A DNA stretch of 64,000 nucleotides, taken from Paenibacillus xylanivorans. Its GTDB lineage: Bacteria; Bacillota; Bacilli; Paenibacillales; Paenibacillaceae. The stretch spans positions 55,020 to 119,019 of the forward strand of contig NZ_LITU01000036.1 of assembly GCF_001280595.1 (NCBI RefSeq), read 5' to 3'. The position numbers were made by a program, and so were the translations under genes. Of the stretch, positions 45,959-55,373 are shown in pieces; position 1 is the first letter of the stretch, and each line of letters opens with the position of its first letter. A model generated the notes under the pieces. It was not told the origin of the DNA. It did not search any database and saw nothing but the letters and a program-made list of their open reading frames with translations.

Positions 45959-47119
45959 TTACAATAGATTGTTATTCTTCGGATCATACAGTCCGGATCG
46001 TTCCTTGAACCAGTTGAAGATATGTGACACACATACTTTCAGCACCGCGTATCCCGGAACGGCCAGCAGAATGCCCACCACACCGAACAGATTACCTGAA
46101 GTCAGGATGACAAAGATAATGGTAATGGGGTGAATTTTAAGCGTTTTGCCCATAATCTGAGGTGAGATGAATTTACCCTCAATTAATTGCACGACCGTCC
46201 ACACCGCTACCATCTTCAGCAGCATGAGCGGAGAAGTGACCAGAGCCACGATCAACGCAGGCGTTATCGCGATTGCAGGTCCCAGGTACGGTACAACACT
46301 CGTGAAGGATGCGATAATCGCAAGAATCAGCGCATAGTCCAGACCAATAATCATATAACCAATGTAGAGCAGAATACCAATGCAGAAGCTGACGATAATC
46401 TGTCCACGAATGAACGAACTAATCTGGTGATTGATATCTTCCAGCACATGCATTGCACCTGTACGACTCTTGATTGGCAGGAAAGACAAAATTTTGGATG
46501 GAAGCTTCTTGCCATCTTTCAGCAGATAGAACAGGATAAACGGAACCGTTACAATGGATAACACCGTCTCGGTGAACGCTCCGAGGAATCCGCCCAATTT
46601 AGTCCAGGTCGAGTTCAGAATTTCAGTGGCTTTCTGGGAAATTGTACCCCACCAGTCCTGTGAATTCAGATTCACCGTTTCCTGGAACTGACTGAACAGC
46701 TGACTGCCCGTAAGTTCTTCAAACTGATGCTTCACCGTCTCACTATACGTTGGGAAATTCTCGATCAGCCCCGTAATTTGGTTACGCACGACCGGAATGA
46801 CCGCCAGCACGACGACTGTCAGGATGCCGCCGATGGCGAGATATAAAATCAGAATGGACCAGCCTCGCTTGAACTTCCACTTTTCCATGACATCCACAAT
46901 CGGATTCAGCAGGTAATAGAGAATACCCGATAGAATAATCGGCAGCACGATCGTCTTGATCAGCACCGCGAGCGGGTGCAAAACAAAGGATACTTTGGTA
47001 AGAACCATCACGTTCAGTCCTACCAACAGCAGAATTAACAGAAAAAGGACGAACTTGTTATTCAGAAAAAATCGCTTAAACCGATCCGGCCAAATGCGGG
47101 GTTGCTCAGGTTGCTCCAT
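45959..47119 (-). CDS. AI-2E family transporter (PerM/YueF type)
   Basis: A 386-residue membrane protein with about eight helices. GIPLSMV-type sequences of the family correspond here to [21 protein letters not shown] and [21 protein letters not shown] (each read in parts). The family includes proposed autoinducer-2 exporters and Na+/H+ antiporters; the actual substrate here is unknown. AGAGGAAG precedes ATG. Monocistronic. Confidence 0.88.
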   Translation of the reverse strand: MEQPEQPRIWPDRFKRFFLNNKFVLFLLILLLVGLNVMVLTKVSFVLHPLAVLIKTIVLPIILSGILYYLLNPIVDVMEKWKFKRGWSILILYLAIGGILTVVVLAVIPVVRNQITGLIENFPTYSETVKHQFEELTGSQLFSQFQETVNLNSQDWWGTISQKATEILNSTWTKLGGFLGAFTETVLSIVTVPFILFYLLKDGKKLPSKILSFLPIKSRTGAMHVLEDINHQISSFIRGQIIVSFCIGILLYIGYMIIGLDYALILAIIASFTSVVPYLGPAIAITPALIVALVTSPLMLLKMVAVWTVVQLIEGKFISPQIMGKTLKIHPITIIFVILTSGNLFGVVGILLAVPGYAVLKVCVSHIFNWFKERSGLYDPKNNNLL

Positions 47120-47341
47120 AGGCGTGTCTTCCTCTCTTATGTATCCTTTATCAAAGCATAAGCTGTAAACCTACATGTTTCTTGACTGCGCATAAAGTTG
47201 CTTGTACAAGCCAACATATGTGTAACACATTGAGTTTATACGTACAGGCTGTTTAACCGTTTCAAATTAGACCGGTAAGTTCATTTTACCCTAAAAAGAT
47301 CCTTCTGCCCCATACGAACTCCTTTGAAAAATATCCCTACC

Positions 47342-47375
47342 AAAAAACGGCTCATCTCCAAAGAGACAAACCGTT
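47342..47375 (-). terminator. Terminator after the LLM oxidoreductase gene
   Basis: AACGG pairs with CCGTT across a loop containing TCTCTTTGGAGA; TTTTTTG follows on the minus strand. The rest of the 316-base gap (47120-47435) shows nothing recognisable. Confidence 0.55.
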
Positions 47376-47435
47376 ATTATGTCAGCAGAGCCTGATGCCT
47401 TTGCTGCTTGTCTATACTTTTGTTAAAACTTTTAC

Positions 47436-48470
47436 TTATGCTTTACCAGCCAGCTGAGCGATCAGCTCATATGAGTGCAGACGTGCCTGATGATCATAGA
47501 TCATCGACGTAATAATCAGCTCATCCGCTTGCGTCTGAGCAATGAATGATTCCAGCTGACCGCGCACGGTCTCGGGAGAACCGTTCACAGCTGCTTTCAG
47601 CGTCTGCTCTACGCCAGCTTTCTCACGATCCGTCCATTTGCCTTCCATATCGGCTGGTGGCTGCACCAACCCGGTTGTCCCACGAATAATGTTCAGGAAC
47701 TGCTGCTGCATCGTCGTACCCAACCATGCAGCTTCTTCATCGGTATCCGCAACGACTGCATTTACACCCACAATAACGTGAGGCTCCTTCAAGTGATCGG
47801 ATGGCTGGAAGCTGCTCCGATACGTTTCAAGTGCAATCCGGGTGTAATCCGGTGAGAAGTGGCTGGCAAAAGCAAACGGCAATCCCAGCTGGCCTGCGAG
47901 ACGAGCACTGAAATCACTGGACCCAAGCAGGTAAATCGGGATATTTAACCCTTCACCGGGTACAGCTCGAACAGGCGCATGATACGATGTGGCAGAAGCA
48001 TCAAAGTATGCTCTAAGCTCTGCAAGCAATTCCGGGAAATCTTCACCGCTGTTCAGATCTTTGCGTAGTGCAAGTGATGTCCGGCGGTCACTACCTGGCG
48101 CACGGCCAAGTCCAAGATCTATACGGCCTGGATACAGGGATTCCAATGTGCCAAACTGCTCGGCAATTACAAGCGGCGCATGGTTAGGCAGCATGATTCC
48201 GCCTGAACCGAGACGAATGGTCTTCGTTCCACCTGCAAGGTAACCGATGACAACCGAGGTCGCGGAAGAAGCGATGCCAGGCATGTTGTGATGCTCCGCT
48301 ACCCAGTAACGGTGATATCCCCAACGCTCCGCATTCTGGGCGAGATCCAGACTGTTGCGAAGCGCATCCGCAGGCGTGGCACCCACAACGACAGGAGCCA
48401 GATCCAGAATGGACAATTTAACGTCGTTAATATGTTTTTTATGGGATGAAGCTGTGTTTTCGGTAGACAT
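47436..48470 (-). CDS. LLM-class flavin-dependent oxidoreductase
   Basis: A 344-residue luciferase-like monooxygenase. [19 protein letters not shown] and [15 protein letters not shown] are the N-terminal FMN/substrate motifs; [12 protein letters not shown] and [14 protein letters not shown] are conserved further on. It resembles Bacillus YceB/MsnO8-like enzymes, which use FMNH2 and oxygen; the substrate is unknown. AGAGGAGAA precedes ATG. The ArsR gene lies 164 bases upstream on the same strand. Confidence 0.9.
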   Translation of the reverse strand: MSTENTASSHKKHINDVKLSILDLAPVVVGATPADALRNSLDLAQNAERWGYHRYWVAEHHNMPGIASSATSVVIGYLAGGTKTIRLGSGGIMLPNHAPLVIAEQFGTLESLYPGRIDLGLGRAPGSDRRTSLALRKDLNSGEDFPELLAELRAYFDASATSYHAPVRAVPGEGLNIPIYLLGSSDFSARLAGQLGLPFAFASHFSPDYTRIALETYRSSFQPSDHLKEPHVIVGVNAVVADTDEEAAWLGTTMQQQFLNIIRGTTGLVQPPADMEGKWTDREKAGVEQTLKAAVNGSPETVRGQLESFIAQTQADELIITSMIYDHQARLHSYELIAQLAGKA

Positions 48471-48634
48471 GATAGAAAATTCTCCTCTGTAGTCATATTT
48501 TTATTTTTGTATATCCAGATATATAGATTTAAAATCGCAAAAAAATGATGTGACAGAGTTGCTTCTCAAGCCGTTTACATCCGGACGGAATACCTGCTTG
48601 CACCTGCATTCTTGCTTCCGTCTCGGCGTCCGGC

Positions 48635-48946
48635 TTATAGCTCGTGCTGTACGTACTCGGCAAATTGACGAATGGTTTCTTCGTTGCGGCGATAATACGT
48701 CCACTGTCCCCTGCGCTCGGAGATCAGCAACCCGGCTTTGAGCATCGTCAGCAGATAGCTGGATATGACGGATTGAGCCAGTCCGGCTTTCACCTGAATC
48801 GTTCCAACACATATGCCGTTCTTTCCTGCATCCGGATGCTGGGATAACTCCAGCGGTGGAAAGTGCTGCTCCGGGTTTTTGAGCCACAACAGAATCTGTC
48901 GACGTGTCTCGTTGGATAATGCTTTGAATATGAGTATAGGTTCCAT
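48635..48946 (-). CDS. ArsR-family transcriptional regulator, probably leaderless
   Basis: A 103-residue winged-helix protein: FKALSNETRRQILLWLKN, VGTIQVKAGLAQSVISSYL, GLLISERRGQWTYYRRNE (each read in part). Cys occurs only at GICVGTI, so no full metal site is present; a non-metal ligand is likely. The ATG at 48946 lies six bases after a TATAAT box, with no ribosome site between, so translation probably begins at the mRNA 5' end. It may regulate the LLM oxidoreductase and nitroreductase nearby. An in-frame GTG at 48985 exists but lies upstream of the promoter. Confidence 0.82.
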   Translation of the reverse strand: MEPILIFKALSNETRRQILLWLKNPEQHFPPLELSQHPDAGKNGICVGTIQVKAGLAQSVISSYLLTMLKAGLLISERRGQWTYYRRNEETIRQFAEYVQHEL

Positions 48947-48952
48947 GGGTAG

Positions 48953-48981
48953 ATTATACCGCCTTTCTTTCATTTTGCAAA
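48953..48981 (-). promoter_or_regulatory. SigA promoter at the ArsR start codon
   Basis: On the minus strand TTTGCA (48976-48981), 17 bases, TATAAT (48953-48958), then CTACCC and the ATG. Transcription should start at or next to the A of the ATG. Confidence 0.6.
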
Positions 48982-49167
48982 CCAAACAGACCGATTCGAT
49001 GAACGAACCGGCCTGCCAAAATAGTGGATAGTTCTTTTCATATACGTAGACATCTATGTATATTCAAGCGTTTTTATAGAGAGCAAGCCCTGGACCTTCC
49101 ATAGAGGAACAACCGGGGCTCGTTAGGATTTATATGATTTATATATAAACAACAGTTTCGTTAGTCT

Positions 49168-49845
49168 TTAATCAATCCACTGAGTGATTTTCTCCAAAGG
49201 CTGACGGGATTTCTCTCGTGGCGGATCTTCCGCGCGATAACCAAAGGCTGCCATAACGGAAACATCCCAGAGTCCATCCTCCAGCAGTCCTTCTTCTTCC
49301 AGAATGCGATGTACGCCCTCATAGTTAAACCCTTCAATTGGGCAGGAATCGATACCAATCAGCGCTGCCGCAGTCATCATATTGCCGAGAGCAATGTAGG
49401 TTTGTTTGGACGCCCAGTCCAATAAAGTACGGGGATTCTCCAGCATTCGTTGGTTCTTTTGAAATTTGCCATAAGCTTCACGGGTCAGCTCAAATACGTC
49501 ATCCGGCATGCCCTTGATTTCTTTCAGCATATATTCTGCGTAAGGTGAATTATAACTAGCATCGGATCGCGCCAAAATAACAATAAAATGGCTTGCCGCC
49601 GCCAATTGTTTTTGAGCCCCGGAAGAGACTTCGGACAGACGCTTGCGCAAGTCCGGGTTCTGCACAATCAGAAATTTCCATGGTTCCAATCCGATAGAGC
49701 TTGGTGACAATCGTCCCGTTTCCAGAATATACTCGAAATCTTCTGCTGAAATGATACGTGAAGCATTAAACTGTTTGGTTGCATGCCGAAAATAGTAAGC
49801 GTTCAAGACGTTTTCTTTCGTAATGGCTTTTGCCGAGGATTCCAT
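49168..49845 (-). CDS. NAD(P)H nitroreductase (NfsB type)
   Basis: A 225-residue FMN enzyme. YYFRHATKQFNASRIISAED near the N terminus, LSPSSIGLEPWKFLIVQNPDL (FMN region, read as LSPSSIGLEPWKF, LIVQNPDL), and CPIEGFNYEGV near residue 165 match YfkO/NfsB nitroreductases. It reduces nitroaromatics and quinones using NAD(P)H. AAGGATG precedes the ATG. It is upstream of, and on the same strand as, the ArsR/LLM pair, but with about 220 bases between them. Confidence 0.9.
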   Translation of the reverse strand: MESSAKAITKENVLNAYYFRHATKQFNASRIISAEDFEYILETGRLSPSSIGLEPWKFLIVQNPDLRKRLSEVSSGAQKQLAAASHFIVILARSDASYNSPYAEYMLKEIKGMPDDVFELTREAYGKFQKNQRMLENPRTLLDWASKQTYIALGNMMTAAALIGIDSCPIEGFNYEGVHRILEEEGLLEDGLWDVSVMAAFGYRAEDPPREKSRQPLEKITQWID

Positions 49846-50028
49846 ATGATTCGCACATCCTTTTCTTGTTTATGTTCATGTTTATGGTCTGAACTTGAAT
49901 GCCTGAGTATTATTTTAGAGTTTATAATCAAAATATAAAAGTACGCACAATAATGTTTCTTGGTATATAAAAGTAACTATTGTTTCTAATAAGTTTTTTT
50001 AAATAATCAAGTGCATGCCCTGTTGTAA

Positions 50029-50073
50029 CAAAAAAACAAGTCGCCATGGATCTGCTGCTCCCCAAGGCGACTT
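50029..50073 (-). terminator. Terminator after the DUF523 gene
   Basis: AAGTCGCC pairs with GGCGACTT; GTTTTTTTG follows on the minus strand. Confidence 0.8.
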
Positions 50074-50112
50074 ACCTGTAATTCGTATCAGAGGTTATTG
50101 TGATCACGACAA

Positions 50113-50571
50113 TTACAACTGTTCCATGAACTCATTTTCCGAGATGACCGTAAATCCCTCTTGCCGCAGCAAAGCAGAAGTAACCCCTTCGCCCACGACT
50201 TTGTGGTTGGCAAAGTTGCCATCGTAGATCATCTGTGTACCGCAGGAAGGACTGAATTCTTTGAGCACCACACAGCTGACATCCAGTTTTTGCGCCCATT
50301 CAAGTGTCTGATAGGCTCCTTTAATGTACAGATCCGTGACGTCCTTGCCACTCTTCTCAATTACCTTGGCTGTACCTGCCAGCACATCCTTGCCCGTACC
50401 GCCGATAATTTCAGCTGGCTCCCGCGGGGTGGAAAATCCTCCAAGCAGCTCCGGGCAGACCATCTTCGCCTGTTCCTGCTCCACAAGCTCCTGAATCTTT
50501 GCATCCAGACTCGCTGTTCCGTTGTAACGGCAGGCTACGCCAGCAAGACATGAACTCACCAAATATTTCAT
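50113..50571 (-). CDS. DUF523 protein
   Basis: A 152-residue protein of the DUF523 (YbbK-like) family. LVSSCLAGVACRYNG near the N terminus, VCPELLGGFSTPREPAEI, and LKEFSPSCGTQMIYDG are the conserved cysteine-containing blocks; Cys residues at about 7, 13, 38 and 109 could bind metal or a cluster. The biochemical role is unknown. ATG at 50571 follows AAGGAG; in-frame codons to 50628 lack a site. It follows the ECF sigma/anti-sigma pair by 60 bases. Confidence 0.85.
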   Translation of the reverse strand: MKYLVSSCLAGVACRYNGTASLDAKIQELVEQEQAKMVCPELLGGFSTPREPAEIIGGTGKDVLAGTAKVIEKSGKDVTDLYIKGAYQTLEWAQKLDVSCVVLKEFSPSCGTQMIYDGNFANHKVVGEGVTSALLRQEGFTVISENEFMEQL

Positions 50572-50631
50572 CGTTATGCTCCTTATACTCCATCCAACTA
50601 TTAAATTGATTGTACCATATGGAATCAAGTC

Positions 50632-51885
50632 TTAGAGAGTATCCCGCTTGATCATTGTGATACGAGCATCTTCATTGTACTCAATCTGAAAGACATCCGT
50701 GGTAGATTCAAGTTCAAATGAAACGATTCCGAGCGTTTCCGGCATACGACGGAGTTTATATGCTTGAAGATCAACTTTGAATATTTTCTTGATTATAGGT
50801 GCTGCCTTTTCCCTAAGGATGGATTCTTTCATTTCAAGCAGTTCCTTATGATAAGCCTCCATTTCTTCCATAGTATTCAATTCTTTTCTATTATACTTCG
50901 CATTCATAACGGAATAACTTAAACCAGACTTTCCTTCAGTTGTTTGTACAATATAACGATCTCCAAAATTAAAAGTAAATGTATCCTTACCATTCTCATC
51001 ATCTTTGGTCCGGTGTATGCTCGTCAGATCGGGAGCAGTTTTGCCAGAAAACGCCTCAATGGAATCCTCTGCATACGTCAAAGCAGTTTGGGAAACTTGA
51101 TCAGGTTGGACATCACCTGAAACGGAGATCGCTGCATCCTGCAACCAAATGATCTCTCCATAGCTTTCTTCATTCTCTAACGATAGATTAGTATACGATT
51201 TCGGCTCCAATTCGCCCTGCTTCATTCCCACATATCGCTTGGCTGAGAGTGGTTTAAGTGCAGGGTCGCCACCAATACCTTGAAGCAAGGACGGAACTTG
51301 ACGCAAATAACGATGCTCAAGCTCATTAGCCGACATCTCCCGTCTCATCTGTACCTCACGTAGATTGCCTGTTGCCGCATCAAGCCAGATCAACGCATAT
51401 TCTGCATCGCCCTCTTTTCCAGCCTCGACGGAGACTCTTCCGGAGACAGGCAGGTCCTGCACTTTGGATATGAGTAATTGTTTGCCAAGATAGTCTCGCA
51501 TCGTGACGGCTACATTCTTTTTCATCTTGTCTGTCAGCAAGTTCATACCGGCATCATCCGTAAATCGCAGCGCTGCTGTAGGATATACTTTTTCAATTAC
51601 AGGCTCCACAATTTGTCCGTTCCAGAGAACGAGTACCGCTGCCAAGGCCACAACTGTCGTGCACGCCATAATGGCCTTGCGGGAGCGAAGACGGCGTCTA
51701 CTTTGATTCGATCGAACGTGTTGCTCGCTAGACTTATCGGGAGCATCACTCATTTTCTGTCCAGATCCCGATTTCAGCCAGGCTACCTGGCGAAGTACGT
51801 TCTGTTTATGCTCTTCGGTAAAAGGAGACGCCGCAAACGGCTCCTGCCGGACTACTTTTTCCCATTCGTCATCGATATGTTTCAT
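50632..51885 (-). CDS. Membrane protein, probable anti-sigma factor
   Basis: A 417-residue protein whose ATG overlaps the stop of the sigma factor gene (ATGA), so the two are coupled. Residues 1-70 are cytoplasmic and charged, one helix follows (IMACTTVVALAAVLVLW, about 74-94), and ~320 residues are outside the cell. The extracellular part resembles no family I recognise; it has PepSY/YcdB-like tandem segments (YALIWLDAATGNLREVQMRREM, FQIEYNEDARITMIKRD, each in parts). An anti-sigma role is inferred from position and topology. Confidence 0.75.
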   Translation of the reverse strand: MKHIDDEWEKVVRQEPFAASPFTEEHKQNVLRQVAWLKSGSGQKMSDAPDKSSEQHVRSNQSRRRLRSRKAIMACTTVVALAAVLVLWNGQIVEPVIEKVYPTAALRFTDDAGMNLLTDKMKKNVAVTMRDYLGKQLLISKVQDLPVSGRVSVEAGKEGDAEYALIWLDAATGNLREVQMRREMSANELEHRYLRQVPSLLQGIGGDPALKPLSAKRYVGMKQGELEPKSYTNLSLENEESYGEIIWLQDAAISVSGDVQPDQVSQTALTYAEDSIEAFSGKTAPDLTSIHRTKDDENGKDTFTFNFGDRYIVQTTEGKSGLSYSVMNAKYNRKELNTMEEMEAYHKELLEMKESILREKAAPIIKKIFKVDLQAYKLRRMPETLGIVSFELESTTDVFQIEYNEDARITMIKRDTL

Positions 51886-52460
51886 TCGCTTCGCTCCTCC
51901 CACTGTTTCCGTACTTTGGCCTTCGCTCTGGATAGTCGCGATTTGACCGTTCCCGCGCTGATGCCCAGCATGTCCGCAATTTCCCCTGTCGTAAGCTCAT
52001 ACTTCAAATGCAGCAAAAGCAATTCCCGGAATTTGTCCGGCAGAGCCATGATGATGTCCCAGATTTCATGAACGTGCTCCCTGCTGATTGCCTCCGCTTC
52101 GGCAGAGGGGTGAACATATTTTTCTGGCTTCATCTCACCCCGGCTCGTATTAACCTGTTCCGTGTGGATTGGCAGTGTCTCTCCCCATAAACTACTGCGA
52201 AAAAATCTGGATTTCCGGTATGTAAAAGTCGTGTTCCTAGTAATAGTCAGCAGCCATGTCTTCAATGAACATTCCCCACGAAAATGGGCGATCCCGGAAT
52301 ATGCCCGGATAAACACTTCCTGTGACAATTCATCCGCCTGCTCGGTACTTTTGGTCAGAAAGTACGCGTAGTTCCATACGTCATTCCCGTAGTCATCCAT
52401 CAAGCTGCTAAGTGTATAATTGTCGATCGTCTGAGCATGTGCCAGATATTGATAGTCCAA
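51882..52460 (-). CDS. ECF-family RNA polymerase sigma factor
   Basis: A 192-residue extracytoplasmic-function sigma factor. Region 2 (NDVWNYAYFLTKSTEQADELSQEVFIRAY, in parts) contacts -10 promoters; region 4 (LTTGEIADMLGISAGTVKSRLSRAKAKV, in parts) binds -35. The start is TTG with GAGGTG eight bases upstream. It should direct its own operon and cell-envelope genes. GGAACC upstream (52498-52509 on the minus strand) with CGAAGTC farther on may be an autoregulated promoter, but the spacing is uncertain. Confidence 0.92.
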   Translation of the reverse strand: MDYQYLAHAQTIDNYTLSSLMDDYGNDVWNYAYFLTKSTEQADELSQEVFIRAYSGIAHFRGECSLKTWLLTITRNTTFTYRKSRFFRSSLWGETLPIHTEQVNTSRGEMKPEKYVHPSAEAEAISREHVHEIWDIIMALPDKFRELLLLHLKYELTTGEIADMLGISAGTVKSRLSRAKAKVRKQWEERSE

Positions 52461-52551
52461 CTGATGTTCACCTCACTTAATAAGACTTCGTCCATTCGGG
52501 TTTGGTTCCCAAACGGTTTATTTCTTTCCCCTCTCCTGCAAAATAAAATAA

Positions 52552-52585
52552 ACCAGCACGGTCCACATGTGCTGAACGCGCTGGT
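52552..52585 (-). terminator. Terminator after the methyltransferase gene
   Basis: ACCAGC pairs with GCTGGT on an interrupted stem (inner CACATGTG); TTTATTTTATTTT follows on the minus strand. Confidence 0.6.
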
Positions 52586-52631
52586 CTATCTATGATAATA
52601 CTAATAAACTTCATTCCGATGCCGTAGCTGA

Positions 52632-53366
52632 TCACGCCTTAACCGCAGCAATCATGAGAAACATCGGTCGACGACTCTCGTCTCGCATACCAGGAATTTG
52701 TTCCATCATCTCCGGGGATGGTTTGGACTCGGCTACCTGTTGAATGACAAACCCGGCCTGAATCAATTCATTTAGATGCGTCGCCAGCGTCCGGTGGTAT
52801 TTCACCACGTCCTGATTCAGAAAGTTCGCTACCCGCTGCCCTTCCTCATGATAATGATCCACAGGCCAGTGCAGTATCTCACCCCCAGGCCCATAATGCC
52901 AGTCCTGCTCCGCCCGCGCCGTGAAGATGGGATGTTCCGCAGACAAGACAAACGTGCCTCCCTGAACGAGACATGCATTGATTTTGGCGTATACCTGATC
53001 CAGACGCTCGATATAATGCAAGGCCAGTGAGCTGATCACCACATCAAATTGTCCAGGTGCAAAATCAATATCCTCAATCGCCATCCGCTGGTACTCGATA
53101 TGAGGGTCATCCGTCATCTCGCGTGCACGTTGCAACATATTTTCAGACAAATCTAAGCCAAACACTGAACGTGCCTGTTGCTCACGTGCATATCGACAGT
53201 GCCAGCCAAAGCCGCACCCCAGATCCAATACGTTCTTGCCCTTTAATTCAGGCAGCATCGTTTGCAGTTCATGCCACTCGCCAGCTGCCTTCAGTCCTTG
53301 GGTGGATCTAGCCATCTGACAGTAATTGCCGAAAAATTCGGCTTCATCATATTTGTTTTGTTTCAT
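52632..53366 (-). CDS. Class I SAM-dependent methyltransferase
   Basis: A 244-residue methyltransferase. VLDLGCGFGWHCRYA at about residue 46 is SAM-binding motif I, FGLDLSENMLQRA motif II, FDVVISSLALHYI motif III. The size is that of UbiE/Methyltransf_11 small-molecule enzymes. The substrate is unknown. GGGAGGGATCTGTTT precedes the ATG. It is divergent from the MATE pump and may be a partner. Confidence 0.9.
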   Translation of the reverse strand: MKQNKYDEAEFFGNYCQMARSTQGLKAAGEWHELQTMLPELKGKNVLDLGCGFGWHCRYAREQQARSVFGLDLSENMLQRAREMTDDPHIEYQRMAIEDIDFAPGQFDVVISSLALHYIERLDQVYAKINACLVQGGTFVLSAEHPIFTARAEQDWHYGPGGEILHWPVDHYHEEGQRVANFLNQDVVKYHRTLATHLNELIQAGFVIQQVAESKPSPEMMEQIPGMRDESRRPMFLMIAAVKA

Positions 53367-53468
53367 AAACAGATCCCTCCCGTGTCATAAAAGATGATCC
53401 ATTAACTCTATCATATAAACGATAATCTTTTGGAAAAGTTGCCAACCAAATTCACACCATGTTATTAT

Positions 53469-53486
53469 ACAGAACGAACGTTCAGT
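53469..53486. promoter_or_regulatory. Palindromic operator 1 of the MATE pump
   Basis: ACAGAACGAACGTTCAGT, a near-perfect 8-2-8 palindrome (ACnGAACG-NN-CGTTCnGT) of TetR-operator type. It is followed by TATAAT at 53486-53491. Confidence 0.6.
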
Positions 53487-53496
53487 ATAATATAAT

Positions 53497-53514
53497 ACAG
53501 AATGAACATTCAGT
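53497..53514. promoter_or_regulatory. Palindromic operator 2 of the MATE pump
   Basis: ACAGAATGAACATTCAGT. Relative to operator 1, one C>T in the left arm is matched by G>A in the right arm, keeping the dyad. It starts 28 bases after operator 1 and overlaps the leader before the ribosome site. Confidence 0.6.
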
Positions 53515-53532
53515 ATACTAACGGAGGTCACC

Positions 53533-54888
53533 ATGAACACAAATTGGACGCATCCACTGGAAAGGCAATCTGTAGGTAAGGCTTTTGTAAGCTACCTCGT
53601 GCCTTCCGTTCTGGGTATGCTGGTTATCGCTTTTAATTTTATTATCGACGGCATTATGGTTGGGCACAAACTGGGTTCTACAGCGCTGGCCGGAATCGGG
53701 ATTGCTTCTCCTGTCTACACGCTTTTTGTAGCCATGTCGCTATGGATTGGAATGGGCGGAGCTACCTTGTATTCAACCTATATGGGCAAGAAGGACCCCA
53801 CGACAGCGAAGCAGATTTTCACCAAATCCATTACGATCATTTTGCTGATTACGATGGTCATCGGATATACGGCCTATACATTCAAAGATAAGCTGGTCTA
53901 CGCCCTTGGAGCCAATACCGAAACTTTCCCGTTTGCTGAGGACTATATGAATATTATTTTGTTGTTCGGTTTCGTCTTCACCATTGAGAACGCACTCACT
54001 ATTTTTGTTCGGAACGATGGTAATCCCAATACATCCATGTATGCTCAGATTACGTTTGCGGTAGCCAATATTGTGCTCAATTATATAACGTTGTACGTGC
54101 TGGAATGGGGTGTCCGTGGCGTTGCGATTGGTACAATTGTATCGGCATCTCTGGCGCTTCTCGTCTTGCTGACTCATTTTTTCAAAAAAACGAATAATCT
54201 TAAATTGACCCGTTTCAAATGGAATGCCAAACTGCTGGCTTCCATTGTACTCATTGGTTTCCCCAGCTTTCTGGCTGAACTGGGCATGTCCGTCTTCTCC
54301 ATCTCTCACAACATCTCACTGGACCGGATTGCGGGCACGGATGGAGTGGCGTCTTTTACAGTCTTGAACTATATTCATGGTGTTGTACTGCTGGCATTTC
54401 TCGGTCTGGCGTCCGCTGCCCAACCTCTGGTCAGTTATTATCATGGGGCCAAACAGATGGAACGGGAAAAACAGACCATTCGCTTAGCCTCCAGAACAGC
54501 TCTGGCATGTGGGGTCTTGCTGTTAATCGTTGTACAATTGGGCGCGCCCTATTTTGTGCAAATCTTCGGGAACTTCAGTGACAGCGTGACGGATAACGCC
54601 GTGTACGGTTTGCGAATATTTACTTTTGCATACTTGTTCATGGGTATTAACTTTGTCATGAGCACGTACTTCCAATCTGTCGGGAATGCCAAAATGGCCA
54701 TCTGGATTACAGCTGCACGCGAGATGATTATTATGGTTGCCTTGATTGTTATCCTCCCTTCCTTCTTGGGTGTCACTGGTGTATGGCTTGCCGTTCCGTT
54801 ATCTGAAATGGTGGTTCTGGTGACTATTGGGATGTACTATAAAAAACGATCCATCTCTGAACGGATAAACGGTTTAACGATTGAATAA
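53533..54888 (+). CDS. MATE-family efflux transporter
   Basis: A 451-residue multidrug exporter with 12 helices. FIIDGIMVGHKLGSTALAGIGIASPVY in the first helices and NDGNPNTSMYAQITFAVANIVLNY (each read in parts) are typical of the DinF/NorM-like MATE fold. Na+ or H+ drives export of drugs or metabolites. CGGAGGTCACC precedes the ATG. Two palindromic operators upstream imply repression by a TetR-type protein encoded elsewhere. Confidence 0.92.
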   Translation: MNTNWTHPLERQSVGKAFVSYLVPSVLGMLVIAFNFIIDGIMVGHKLGSTALAGIGIASPVYTLFVAMSLWIGMGGATLYSTYMGKKDPTTAKQIFTKSITIILLITMVIGYTAYTFKDKLVYALGANTETFPFAEDYMNIILLFGFVFTIENALTIFVRNDGNPNTSMYAQITFAVANIVLNYITLYVLEWGVRGVAIGTIVSASLALLVLLTHFFKKTNNLKLTRFKWNAKLLASIVLIGFPSFLAELGMSVFSISHNISLDRIAGTDGVASFTVLNYIHGVVLLAFLGLASAAQPLVSYYHGAKQMEREKQTIRLASRTALACGVLLLIVVQLGAPYFVQIFGNFSDSVTDNAVYGLRIFTFAYLFMGINFVMSTYFQSVGNAKMAIWITAAREMIIMVALIVILPSFLGVTGVWLAVPLSEMVVLVTIGMYYKKRSISERINGLTIE

Positions 54889-54900
54889 AGCATATAGACA

Positions 54901-54944
54901 ACCAAAGACCTGCTTGATCTATAGAGATCAGGCAGGTCTTTGGT
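54901..54944. terminator. Terminator after the MATE gene
   Basis: ACCAAAGACCTGC pairs with GCAGGTCTTTGGT, inner TGATC/GATCA. Weak T run on plus (TTAAG). It also serves the converging FlxA-like gene. Confidence 0.75.
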
Positions 54945-55016
54945 TAAGCTAATCAGCTCTAACTTACCAATTTGCTCGTTCGTTTAATATATTTTTTATA
55001 AGTTTTATATTCCCTC

Positions 55017-55373
55017 TTATACCCGAATATCAAATCGGCCATTGCTGTCCGTTGTTGCATTTGCAACTTCTTGCGGGGATGCTGCTTGCATGCCATTGGT
55101 TGGTGGTTTGGCCGGCGGCGCTTCTTTGGTTCCGGTTGTACCGCTGCTCTGGGAGCTTTGCTGCGAGATTTGAGCTTCGATTTGCTTAATTTGCTGCTGC
55201 AGCTGCTTCGTTTTGGTCTCCTTGGTTTTCTCATCGTCCTTGCTGGATTGTACTTTCTCCAATTCGGCCTCAAGCTTAGTCTTTTGTTTCTCCAACTCAC
55301 TTGTACTGTTCGAACTGGATGAAGACGTGGATATGTAGGATGTCGTGGAACTTGCTACTGAAGAAATATTCAT
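55017..55373 (-). CDS. FlxA-like coiled-coil protein
   Basis: A 118-residue protein. A Ser/Thr-rich N terminus is followed by a coiled coil (ELEKQKTKLEAELEKVQSSK, KTKQLQQQIKQIEAQISQ) and a Pro/Gln/Thr-rich tail. This is the FlxA-like pattern, whose role is not defined. ATG at 55373 follows AGGAGGAG; upstream in-frame codons to 55535 precede the site. It stands alone between MATE and the secreted glycan protein. Confidence 0.78.
   Translation of the reverse strand: MNISSVASSTTSYISTSSSSSNSTSELEKQKTKLEAELEKVQSSKDDEKTKETKTKQLQQQIKQIEAQISQQSSQSSGTTGTKEAPPAKPPTNGMQAASPQEVANATTDSNGRFDIRV

Noticed and set aside
49105..49120. CTCGTTAGGAT, part of the repeat word
   Set aside because: Only a fragment, without the CGYTATT half and without phased partners.
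54959..55300. 113-codon basic frame on the minus strand overlapping the FlxA-like gene
   Set aside because: Out-of-phase reading of a Lys/Glu/Gln-rich coiled-coil gene, giving an artificial Arg/Lys-rich product.
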